NCBI GenBank assembly: GCA_028688175.1
Contig: JAQTYS010000071.1
Coordinates: 1-11,395 of the forward strand
From: Methanothrix sp.
GTDB lineage: Archaea > Halobacteriota > Methanosarcinia > Methanotrichales > Methanotrichaceae
Direction of reading: 5' to 3'
DNA: 11,395 nt
Shown here: positions 1 through 5,531 of the stretch, piece by piece
How positions within the stretch are numbered: position 1 is the stretch's first letter
How the letters are laid out: each line of letters starts with the position of its first letter
Translations under genes and position numbers: made by a program
The notes under the pieces: generated by a model
The model's database searches: none
What the model saw: only the letters and a program-made list of their open reading frames with translations
What the model was told of the DNA's origin: nothing

Positions 1-407
1 TAGGGCTCAAAGTCCTCAATCCAGGGCCAGGTTACATTGATGTTCCACCAGGCTTTGGCCAGGGTGGGACCATCTTTTGAATAGGGATTCTTCCGGACGT
101 TGAGGGTTATGATATTTATGCCTGGATCTTTTTGCGCTAGCAGGGAAAGCTGATCAGTCTGAGCATTTAGAGCATGCTCGCACTCTCGGCAGAGGGGATT
201 TTCAATGTTGGTGATATGCAAAAGGACGGCCTCGCCCCGAAAGTCGCTAAGATCTATGTTTTTGCCATTCTGGTCTACTGCCTGAAAGTTGGGTGCCATA
301 GCCTCGGAAGATAAGCCGGAGTAGGCGCACAAGAATAAGACAGAACAAAGGACGATAAAAAATGAGACTGACCCTGATATCAGGGATTTTATACATTTTA
401 TTGACAT
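1..407 (-). CDS. Exported redoxin (TlpA/AhpC-TSA-like) protein, partial at C-terminus
   Basis: The reading frame opens at ATG 407 on the minus strand and stays open for 135 codons to the window edge, so the C-terminus is missing. Residues 1 to about 35 form a signal peptide or anchor: a basic start (MSIKCIK) and then a long hydrophobic run. The mature part begins with APNF and continues with DQNGKNIDLSDFRGEAVLL, the usual entry to the thioredoxin fold in TlpA/AhpC-TSA proteins. A CxxC pair follows in NPLCRECEH, where the redox site is expected, then a WPW segment. It probably acts outside the cell membrane in disulfide exchange or reduction; the substrate is unknown. Its start lies 4 bases after the stop of the exported thioredoxin-like gene upstream, so the two are probably co-transcribed. 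No good Shine-Dalgarno was seen, which suggests coupling to the upstream gene. Confidence 0.75.
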   Translation of the reverse strand, partial: MSIKCIKSLISGSVSFFIVLCSVLFLCAYSGLSSEAMAPNFQAVDQNGKNIDLSDFRGEAVLLHITNIENPLCRECEHALNAQTDQLSLLAQKDPGINIITLNVRKNPYSKDGPTLAKAWWNINVTWPWIEDFEP

Positions 408-411
408 AGAA

Positions 412-945
412 TTAAGGATTCCAGTCAGCGGAGTTTTCATCATATTGGACTATGGCATCCTCCACATAATTCTTGATCCAATCATCGCCTGTAATATCCT
501 CTGTGCTATGCCAGACCGGCACAACTTCGCCTTCCGAATTGGGGGCCAGAGACACAATTACGGTCATTGGCACATACATGACGCCGCCATTAGGATCATA
601 AGCCTGCAAAGCCTCCTCGGATCTGGCATCGCTTCCATCGCCCATTATCTCGAAAAAGGTGATCTGACCGTTGAATTCTTCGGTAATATTTTGAATGGCC
701 AGGGTCTGAGGCGCACAATAACTGCATGATTTGTGCACATAAATAAGCACGGGCTTGGCTTTTAAAGCGTCCAAAACCCAAGATGGATGATTTACATCGC
801 CGCCGGCGCCGGGGGACTGGTCAGGATAGGCTGTCCACCAGTCATCATTTCCGGATCCCACAGATGAAACGGCTCCCATGGCGCTAATACTGGATGCCAG
901 AAGGAAGATCGCAATCAAAGATGATATCTTCGTGATTATGTCCAT
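412..945 (-). CDS. Exported thioredoxin-family protein with CSYC motif
   Basis: The chosen start is ATG 945, because GGAGAG lies 9 bases upstream and the protein then begins with a clean signal peptide (MDIITKISSLIAIFLLAS). The frame is open upstream to 1014, but those 23 residues do not look like protein or signal sequence. The product has 177 residues. After a Gly/Asp/Trp-rich linker comes the thioredoxin-like core, KPVLIYVHKSCSYC, with a CxxC pair at about residues 73-76, and later a cis-proline-type segment, MYVPMTVIV. It resembles secreted thioredoxin-like proteins that reduce or isomerise disulfides outside the membrane; the partner is not identifiable. It is the first gene of a two-gene unit with the redoxin gene downstream. 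A TATA-like box lies about 100 bases upstream of the start. Confidence 0.8.
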   Translation of the reverse strand: MDIITKISSLIAIFLLASSISAMGAVSSVGSGNDDWWTAYPDQSPGAGGDVNHPSWVLDALKAKPVLIYVHKSCSYCAPQTLAIQNITEEFNGQITFFEIMGDGSDARSEEALQAYDPNGGVMYVPMTVIVSLAPNSEGEVVPVWHSTEDITGDDWIKNYVEDAIVQYDENSADWNP

Positions 946-1016
946 TGAAATACACTCTCCACGACTGTTAATTCTCTGTTCCACACTCATTCCCAATGAC
1001 TGTGGCATCGACATTA

Positions 1017-1181
1017 TTGGATATAAGTCTTTCGATTTTATGGTTTATATAGCCTAACATAAAAAATTTATTGGCCTAACTCTCTTCGGACCAACTATAT
1101 TCCCTGGAGATTATGTGTTGACAATTGTTATTTTTGATCCGCTTGTTTGGTAAATTTAATTATCAAATTTATTATATCCAA
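1017..1181. repeat. Two inverted copies of TTGGATATAA
   Basis: TTGGATATAA at 1017-1026 has an exact reverse-complement copy, TTATATCCAA, at 1172-1181. The 7-base core TGGATAT occurs again at 1246-1252 inside the inverted repeat near the ars promoter. The first copy falls near the predicted transcription start of the minus-strand thioredoxin gene. The copies could be binding sites of one regulator acting on both divergent units; in AT-rich DNA a chance match is also possible. Confidence 0.3.
1044..1051 (-). promoter_or_regulatory. TATA-like box for the thioredoxin pair
   Basis: On the minus strand the sequence reads TATATAAA, a near-ideal archaeal TATA box. Transcription would begin about 25 bases downstream, near 1022, giving a leader of roughly 75 bases before ATG 945. 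Confidence 0.45.
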
Positions 1182-1228
1182 TTAAAGACAGATGTCGTAG
1201 TTTTGCTTAACAATCTGACGGGAAAATC

Positions 1229-1236
1229 TTATATAT
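1229..1236 (+). promoter_or_regulatory. TATA-like box for the ars-type operon
   Basis: TTATATAT is preceded by purine-rich GGGAAAA, which may serve as a BRE. The box centre lies about 30 bases before ATG 1262, so transcription should begin only a few bases ahead of the start codon. The first mRNA would then be leaderless or nearly so, which fits the lack of a good Shine-Dalgarno in front of that gene. Confidence 0.5.
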
Positions 1237-1252
1237 CGAAATAACTGGATAT
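1233..1252. promoter_or_regulatory. Candidate ArsR operator (inverted repeat)
   Basis: ATATC at 1233-1237 and GATAT at 1248-1252 form a perfect inverted repeat with a 10-base spacer. The left arm overlaps the TATA box and the right arm lies just before the predicted transcription start. A dimeric winged-helix repressor such as the ArsR encoded in this operon would block TBP or polymerase there. The assignment rests on position and symmetry only. Confidence 0.35.
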
Positions 1253-1261
1253 GGTCTTAAA

Positions 1262-1414
1262 ATGATTCCTGTGAAATGCGAAATTTGCAATAGAGAAGTA
1301 GAGTCCCTCTTCATAGTCAGTCATAAAGATAGAGGAAGAATTAGGATCTGCGAAGGGTGTTTGAAGAATCAAGCTCATAATCTCCTCTCAAAAAAAAGCT
1401 GCGATTGCTGCTGA
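1262..1414 (+). CDS. Small double-CxxC protein with C-terminal CDCC
   Basis: This is a 50-residue ORF that begins MIPVKCEICN and ends KKSCDCC. One CxxC pair is at residues 6-9 and a second at 30-33 (RICEGC), the arrangement of a small zinc ribbon. Three further cysteines at 47, 49 and 50 form the extreme C-terminus. The body is basic (HKDRGRIRI). It is the first gene of the ars-type operon, beginning about 30 bases after a TATA box, and its stop is 15 bases before arsR. Seven cysteines in 50 residues, a start placed by the promoter, and the tight operon position argue that it is real. I do not recognise a named family. The CDCC tail would suit soft-metal or As(III) binding, so a role as metallochaperone or co-sensor is possible, but that is inference. 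Confidence 0.65.
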   Translation: MIPVKCEICNREVESLFIVSHKDRGRIRICEGCLKNQAHNLLSKKSCDCC

Positions 1415-1429
1415 AGCGAGGATCAATCC

Positions 1430-1816
1430 ATGGCATGTATACCAAAAGAGGCTGTGGGCAGGATGGCACGGCTGATCGGAGATGCCGATAAGGCTCTGTG
1501 CAAGGTCAATAAGCTGCGCTCCATCACCAGCAAGCTGGATGAGAAGGATATAGAAGCTGAAGCGGAGATTTTTAAGGCCATGGCCGATCCCTGCCGCCTT
1601 AAGATCCTATCGCTTCTGCGGGAGGGTGAGCTATGCGTCTGCGAGATCATGGTTGGCGTAGACCGACCACAGTCCAGCACATCTCACCACCTCTCCATAC
1701 TCAAGGATGCCGGGCTCATCAAAGAACGTAAGGACGGAAGGTGGTCTCGGTACCGGCTGTCCGAAGGCGCTGTAATAGAACTGCTCAATTTAGTGAAGCT
1801 GATCGAGAGAAGCTAA
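1430..1816 (+). CDS. arsR: ArsR-family metalloregulator
   Basis: The product is a 128-residue winged-helix repressor. Residues 45-125 are a typical ArsR domain: EIFKAMADPCRLKILSLL forms the first helices, ELCVCEI (C69, C71) matches the classic As(III)/Sb(III)-binding ELCVCDL motif, and QSSTSHHLSILKDAGLI is the recognition helix, followed by the wing (KDGRWSRYRL). C55 in ADPCR is another possible ligand. The roughly 45-residue N-terminal extension carries C3 and C24 and is longer than in many ArsR proteins. GAGGATCA lies about 8 bases before ATG 1430. By family knowledge, it should bind operator DNA without metal and release it on binding trivalent arsenic or antimony; it probably represses this same operon. 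It is co-transcribed with the small CDCC gene (15-base gap) and the rhodanese-like gene (22-base gap). Confidence 0.92.
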   Translation: MACIPKEAVGRMARLIGDADKALCKVNKLRSITSKLDEKDIEAEAEIFKAMADPCRLKILSLLREGELCVCEIMVGVDRPQSSTSHHLSILKDAGLIKERKDGRWSRYRLSEGAVIELLNLVKLIERS

Positions 1817-1838
1817 TGTCTGAAAGAGGCAACCACAA

Positions 1839-2876
1839 ATGACAAAATTCAAGACTATTGGAATTTTTATTATTTCCTTGATAGCTTTTGCGCCATTGGC
1901 GGACGGAGGCTGCAGTTGCAGTGGGGGCAACTGGGACCCCAGTGCTTTTCTGAACTCAGAGGATGGGACAGGCCATTCACAGCAGCACGGCAGCGCCGGT
2001 GATAGCGAGGCGGGAAATTCAGGGAGCGACACACAAGAGCCAGTGGATCGAGTGGCATCCTTTCCCAATGGTGGGCTATTCAAGGCCATGAAGAGCGTTT
2101 CCAGCTCAGATGTGATAATTGACGTGTCTAATGAAAACAGCTATTTAGTGTCCCATATTAAGAATGCCATTCATATTCCCAGCAAGGAGCTCCTTAACAG
2201 TGCTGGCAGCCTCAAGACTGAGGAGGAGCTTGCCAAGGTCCTGGGCGATGCCGGTCTATCCAGAGACGACTCAGTAGTCCTTTACACTGGCAAAGAGAGC
2301 TCTGGTGAGGCTGAATTTGCCTTCCTGGTGCTGCGCTATCTGGGACAGAAGGATGTGAGGCTCCTGGATGGAAGCCTGGCCGAATGGAAGGCTGCCGGCT
2401 TGCCGGACGAGGCTTTTGAGACGGTGCGGCCAGGATCTGAATACAAGCCTTCGCTCAGGTCGGATGTAATCGCGAAATTCCAGTATGTGAAGTCAGGCGA
2501 GGCCCAGATCATAGACGTCCGGCCGTTCGTGGAGTTTGGCAAAGGCCGCATACCCGGCTCTATCGCACTGGACCCGTCCAATGTGATCAAAGGAGATAAG
2601 CTCAAGACCGCCACGGATCTGAGTACCGTCTTTAGCAGGCTGGACAAAGAAAAGCCGATTGTAGTCTATTCCGATGATTACAGCCGGTCTGCTCTGGCCA
2701 CGTTTGCTCTGCAGCTCATGGGATATAAGGCCAGCATTTATACCTGGGAAGACTGGAAGGCCCACGAAGCTTCAAAGGGGAATGCAGAGGCTGCACAGGT
2801 GCAGGCAGAGGCCGGGAAAGCTCCCGCCGCTGGGGATGATGCCGTGTCGAAGTACACAAAGCTGGGCACGACGTGA
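1839..2876 (+). CDS. Exported tandem rhodanese-fold protein lacking catalytic cysteines
   Basis: The product has 345 residues; GAGG lies 9 bases before ATG 1839. Residues 1-23 form a signal peptide, followed at once by GGCSCSGG with C25 and C27, the only cysteines in the protein. A Gly/Ser/Asp/His-rich linker runs to about residue 80. Two rhodanese-like domains follow, at about 85-187 (DVIIDV ... HIKNAIHIP ... LDGSLAEWKAAGLP) and 205-308 (AQIIDVRPFVEF ... GRIPGSIAL ... YTWEDWKAH). Where active rhodaneses have the catalytic Cys after the central strand, the first domain has VVLYTGKESSG and the second VVYSDDYSRSA. Neither should carry a persulfide, so sulfurtransferase or arsenate reductase activity is unlikely. 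The tail is Ala-rich. The N-terminal CSC may bind metal or attach the protein to the membrane, although the preceding residues are not a canonical lipobox. Its place between arsR and the ACR3 gene suggests a metalloid-related extracytoplasmic role. Confidence 0.85.
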   Translation: MTKFKTIGIFIISLIAFAPLADGGCSCSGGNWDPSAFLNSEDGTGHSQQHGSAGDSEAGNSGSDTQEPVDRVASFPNGGLFKAMKSVSSSDVIIDVSNENSYLVSHIKNAIHIPSKELLNSAGSLKTEEELAKVLGDAGLSRDDSVVLYTGKESSGEAEFAFLVLRYLGQKDVRLLDGSLAEWKAAGLPDEAFETVRPGSEYKPSLRSDVIAKFQYVKSGEAQIIDVRPFVEFGKGRIPGSIALDPSNVIKGDKLKTATDLSTVFSRLDKEKPIVVYSDDYSRSALATFALQLMGYKASIYTWEDWKAHEASKGNAEAAQVQAEAGKAPAAGDDAVSKYTKLGTT

Positions 2877-2909
2877 TTTTTTAAATTTTAAAATTCTAAA
2901 TCTGTCAAT

Positions 2910-2915
2910 GGAGGG
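2910..2915 (+). promoter_or_regulatory. Shine-Dalgarno of the ACR3 gene
   Basis: GGAGGG lies 8 bases before ATG 2924 and is the strongest ribosome binding site in the ars-type operon. The preceding AT-rich stretch holds a 12-base palindrome, AATTTTAAAATT (2884-2895), whose role is unclear. Confidence 0.6.
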
Positions 2916-2923
2916 AAGATCAA

Positions 2924-4000
2924 ATGTCAAACAGTGTCAGCAAGGGCCTGGATTTCCTATCTCGATACCTCACGATCTGGATCTTTGTAGCCATGTTTCT
3001 GGGCGTGGCCGTGGGCTACTATGCGCCTGAAATTACCCGGTTCATCATAAGCTTGCAGATCGGCACAACCTCAATTCCTATCGCCATCGGGCTAATTCTG
3101 ATGATGTATCCGCCCCTGGCCAAGGTGAAGTATGAAGAGCTGGGAAGGGTCTTTCAAGACAGAAAGGTCCTCGGCCTTTCCCTGGTACAAAATTGGATCA
3201 TCGGCCCCATTCTGATGTTCTCACTGGCGGTAATCTTTCTGAGAGATTATCCTCATCTCATGTACGGCATAATTCTTATCGGCCTTGCCCGCTGCATCGC
3301 CATGGTCATCGTCTGGAATGAGCTGGCCTGCGGCTGCACCGAGTACTGCGCCGCCCTGGTGGGCCTCAACTCCATCTTTCAGGTGCTGTTTTATTCGGTT
3401 TACGCCTATGTCTTCATCACAGTGCTGCCCGCTGCCCTGGGAATAGCTGAGGGAACCATGGTTGATGTAACCATCTCCCAGATTGCCCAGAGTGTCTTCA
3501 TCTATCTGGGCATACCCTTCCTGGCGGGCATAATCACCAGGTTCAGCCTGATCAAAGCCCGAGGAAAGGACTGGTACGAGAGAGATTTCATACCAAAAAT
3601 CTCGCCCCTGACACTCGTCGCTCTGCTCTTTACCATTGTGGTGATGTTCTCACTAAAAGGCGACTACATTGTAGAGCTTCCCCTGGATGTGGTGCGGGTG
3701 GCTATCCCTCTTGCTGTCTATTTCCTGGTCATGTTCTTTGTCAGTTTCTTCATGGCTTACAAGCTGGGGGTAAATTATGAGAACACCGCCGCTCTATCGT
3801 TTACAGCGGCCAGCAACAACTTCGAGCTGGCCATTGCCGTGGCGGTGGGCGTATTTGGCATCGCCTCTCAGGAGGCATTTGCTGCCGTCATCGGGCCGCT
3901 CATTGAGGTTCCCATGCTGATCATGCTGGTCAATGTGGCACTGAAGCTGAGGGAGAGGTATTTTGCGGGGGATCGGGCGGTGTGCGATAGCCGGAACTGA
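2924..4000 (+). CDS. acr3: ACR3-family arsenite efflux permease
   Basis: This is a 358-residue membrane protein with about ten hydrophobic segments, of normal length for the ACR3 (BART superfamily) arsenite exporters. Family signatures are plain: LMMYPPLAKVKYEELG near residues 59-74, NWIIGPILMF at 90-99, GLARCIAMVIVWNELA with the essential cysteine C124, GLNSIFQVLFYSVYAY, and AASNNFELAIAVAVGVFG with the conserved glutamate E301. It should export As(III), probably by proton antiport, from the cytoplasm. Where many ACR3 proteins have a cysteine-free NDLAKGDxEYAA segment, this one has NELACGCTEYCAA, adding C136, C138 and C142 close to C124. It is the last gene of the operon and converges on rlmH with only 12 bases between stop codons. 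ArsR presumably controls it. Related bile-acid-type transporters are less likely given the NSIFQ and FELAIA signatures. Confidence 0.93.
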   Translation: MSNSVSKGLDFLSRYLTIWIFVAMFLGVAVGYYAPEITRFIISLQIGTTSIPIAIGLILMMYPPLAKVKYEELGRVFQDRKVLGLSLVQNWIIGPILMFSLAVIFLRDYPHLMYGIILIGLARCIAMVIVWNELACGCTEYCAALVGLNSIFQVLFYSVYAYVFITVLPAALGIAEGTMVDVTISQIAQSVFIYLGIPFLAGIITRFSLIKARGKDWYERDFIPKISPLTLVALLFTIVVMFSLKGDYIVELPLDVVRVAIPLAVYFLVMFFVSFFMAYKLGVNYENTAALSFTAASNNFELAIAVAVGVFGIASQEAFAAVIGPLIEVPMLIMLVNVALKLRERYFAGDRAVCDSRN

Positions 4001-4004
4001 TAGA

Positions 4005-4018
4005 AAATAGATCTATTT
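4005..4018. repeat. 14-base palindrome between convergent genes
   Basis: AAATAGATCTATTT is a perfect palindrome spanning the stop codon of rlmH and the short gap after the ACR3 gene. It could fold as a weak hairpin on either transcript, and lies where both converging operons must end. It has no GC-rich stem or long U tract, so a terminator role is unproven. Confidence 0.25.
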
Positions 4019-4495
4019 ATGATACGGCTCTCCATGTATTATCCTGAAGCTTCTGTAGATCTGCTCCAGAAGAATTACTCTCATCATCTGATGGGGGAAG
4101 GTCATTTTAGAAAATGAGAGAATGATGTCCGCCCTCTGCAAAATCTCTGGCGCGATGCCTTGGGGTCCACCGATTACATAGGCCACCTCTGTTTTCCCTT
4201 CCAGGATCATCTTGTGCAGCCCTGCTGCCAGCTCGGGCGAGTCGAGAGCCTTTCCCTTTCTGTCCAGCGCTATCACCGGGCCGCTATGTCGCTTCAATTT
4301 ATCGAGAATAGCCTGCGCTTCCTCCTGCATGGCTTTCTTCTCCTCTGCCAATGAGGCTGCCTCTTTAAGATGCGCCTCGGATACTTCTACAATCTCCAGA
4401 CGGGCGTAGGGACGAAGGCGGCGGGCAAAATCCGAGGCAGCATCCTGCCAGTATTTCTCCCGGAGGCGCCCTACGGCGATGATGCGAATGATCAG
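4013..4495 (-). CDS. rlmH: RlmH-type 23S rRNA pseudouridine methyltransferase (CTG start)
   Basis: SPOUT-class methyltransferase; in bacteria RlmH N3-methylates pseudouridine 1915 in helix 69 of 23S rRNA with SAM. Translated from CTG 4495 the product has 160 residues, the family's usual length. It opens with the standard strand (LIIRIIAVGRLREKYW), has the SAM-loop motif IGGPQG at about 108-113, and ends in the trefoil-knot signature FPHQMMRVILLEQIYR, then HGEPYHK at the extreme C-terminus. The frame contains no ATG, GTG or TTG from the N-terminal strand until a TTG at 4351, which would remove 48 conserved residues. GGAGG sits 7 bases before CTG 4495, and the CTG overlaps the TGA of the upstream gene as CTGA, in the place where ATGA couplings normally sit. 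CTG, or less likely ATT at 4489, is therefore the probable start. The modified site in archaea is inferred from bacterial homologues. Confidence 0.87.
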   Translation of the reverse strand: MIIRIIAVGRLREKYWQDAASDFARRLRPYARLEIVEVSEAHLKEAASLAEEKKAMQEEAQAILDKLKRHSGPVIALDRKGKALDSPELAAGLHKMILEGKTEVAYVIGGPQGIAPEILQRADIILSFSKMTFPHQMMRVILLEQIYRSFRIIHGEPYHK

Positions 4496-4779
4496 CTTCC
4501 TGCCTCCACATATTTGAGGTAGAGCTGGCCGGTAGGCGTGGCTATCCAGCCTCCTTCTGCCAGCTCGATAACCAGAGCTTTTTCCAGCATTTGCAGGTGA
4601 TACTTCGCCAGGGACTCGCCAAGATCCAGCTCCGTTGCGATCTGATCCTCATTCTTCATGCCGCCGGCTACGAGATTGAGCATCTTTCGGCGCAGCGGGA
4701 GCTGCAGGACTTCCAGGGCAAAGCGATGATCTTTTGCGCCCTCCCACCACTTAACTTCATTTTTCTTCTCAGAAGGCAT
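4492..4779 (-). CDS. Small winged-helix DNA-binding protein
   Basis: The start is set at ATG 4779 because GAGAGGA lies 6 bases before it. The frame extends upstream to 4857, but that would overlap the preceding gene and add sequence unlike a protein N-terminus. The 95-residue product starts MPSEKKNEVKWWEG. The part from about residue 30 is a winged helix-turn-helix of ArsR-like type: LRRKMLNLVAGG, then MKNEDQIATELDLGESLAKY as positioning helices, then HLQMLEKALVIEL leading into the recognition helix and wing (GGWIATPTGQLYLKY). There are no cysteines or obvious ligand sites. It follows the PriL-like gene by 35 bases and overlaps rlmH by 4 bases. It is likely a local transcription regulator; the target is unknown. 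Confidence 0.78.
   Translation of the reverse strand: MPSEKKNEVKWWEGAKDHRFALEVLQLPLRRKMLNLVAGGMKNEDQIATELDLGESLAKYHLQMLEKALVIELAEGGWIATPTGQLYLKYVEAGS
4503..4507 (-). promoter_or_regulatory. Shine-Dalgarno that fixes the rlmH CTG start
   Basis: On the minus strand GGAGG lies 7 bases before CTG 4495, inside the last codons of the winged-helix gene. Spacing is ideal for initiation at the CTG and unsuitable for the next usable start (TTG 4351). Confidence 0.6.
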
Positions 4780-4814
4780 GTTTTGTCCTCTCATTGATTG
4801 AGAAATAGGTTCAT

Positions 4815-5528
4815 TCAAAGAACATCGGATAGCATCTGCCGGCGCGGACCTTCCCAATCTCGCAGGAAGAATCTGGGCTTGAGCTTACCTCTCACCCGCA
4901 CTCTTGTGTAAACAAGTACCTTATCCTTCAGCCCGGACTTTTCCGCCAGCAGAGCCTCTAAAGTATCCGTTTCCCTTTGCGATAGCTCTATCTCGCTCTC
5001 TCTGCCCGTCGACCAATCAAAGATCCGGACGATAAATTGAGTCTTGATATGCAAAAGAGTACCCTTTTCTCGATCCTCAATCGAGCTTATGCCGCAAGCA
5101 TACTCCACAGGAGTCTCGAACTTCTGGCAGGCCTCATCCGGCTGGCACAGTCCAATGTCGGCTACTCCCAGATCAGGATAGCCTTTGCTCTGCCGCTTCA
5201 TAACCCTGCATTTGGGGCAGTGCATCTTCAAGAACCACTCCTCAAAGATCCGCTCTTCTGCGCTAGCTGCAGCGGACCAGATTCGTTTTGCCTCCTGGCG
5301 GCTGTAGCCTGTCTGTCCCAGGAATGCTGCCAGGATGGCGGCGGTTCTATGCTTGCCCTTCTCACCTGCCGCATTGGCTATTATGCCCTTGATGCAGGGC
5401 GGAAAATCCTGCTCCTTTGCAGGTTCGTGGGCAGTCCAGAGCATCTCCTCCCGTCGCTTTATGCTTTGAACCGATATTGGTATCTCCTTTCCCTCAGCGG
5501 GCAAAAGACGATGTCTATTATAAGGCAT
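4815..5528 (-). CDS. PriL C-terminal-domain-like Fe-S protein
   Basis: The product has 237 residues. From about residue 42 it resembles the 4Fe-4S C-terminal domain of the archaeal/eukaryotic DNA primase large subunit: DFPPCIKGI (C45), a helical stretch (HRTAAILAAFLGQTGYS), MHCPKC (C104, C107), then GLCQPDEAC (C128, C134) followed by ETPVEYAC. The FPPCIK and GLC-x5-C-x-hydrophobic-P pattern is characteristic of PriL. The N-terminal PriL domain that contacts PriS is absent. Instead there is an extra C-terminal region (about 150-237), rich in strand and charged residues, that I do not recognise. It is therefore probably a paralogue, not the replicative primase subunit, and may bind nucleic acid through an Fe-S cluster. 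ATG 5528 comes 3 bases after the marker-14 stop. A weaker alternative is ATG 5444, whose Shine-Dalgarno would be too close. Confidence 0.7.
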   Translation of the reverse strand: MPYNRHRLLPAEGKEIPISVQSIKRREEMLWTAHEPAKEQDFPPCIKGIIANAAGEKGKHRTAAILAAFLGQTGYSRQEAKRIWSAAASAEERIFEEWFLKMHCPKCRVMKRQSKGYPDLGVADIGLCQPDEACQKFETPVEYACGISSIEDREKGTLLHIKTQFIVRIFDWSTGRESEIELSQRETDTLEALLAEKSGLKDKVLVYTRVRVRGKLKPRFFLRDWEGPRRQMLSDVL

Positions 5529-5531
5529 CTT

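Larger units (their letters stand above)
946..1261. other. Divergent AT-rich intergenic region
   Basis: This stretch of about 316 bases separates the minus-strand thioredoxin pair from the plus-strand ars-type operon. It is strongly AT-rich and shows no convincing ORF. It holds one TATA-like box facing each way, an inverted repeat next to the ars TATA box, and two exact inverted copies of a 10-base word (TTGGATATAA at 1017-1026, TTATATCCAA at 1172-1181). A short palindrome, ACAATTGT, lies near 1124. No RNA gene was recognised. Confidence 0.7.

Noticed and set aside
1839..2876. Rhodanese-like protein as an ACR2-type arsenate reductase
   Set aside because: ACR2 needs a Cys-x5-Arg loop; neither domain has a cysteine and the protein carries a signal peptide.
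4001..4020. Palindrome between acr3 and rlmH as a strong intrinsic terminator
   Set aside because: The stem is AT-rich with no U tract; only its position suggests termination, so it is listed merely as a palindrome.
4780..4857. Upstream extension of the small winged-helix gene
   Set aside because: It would overlap the PriL-like gene, while GAGAGGA sits correctly before ATG 4779.
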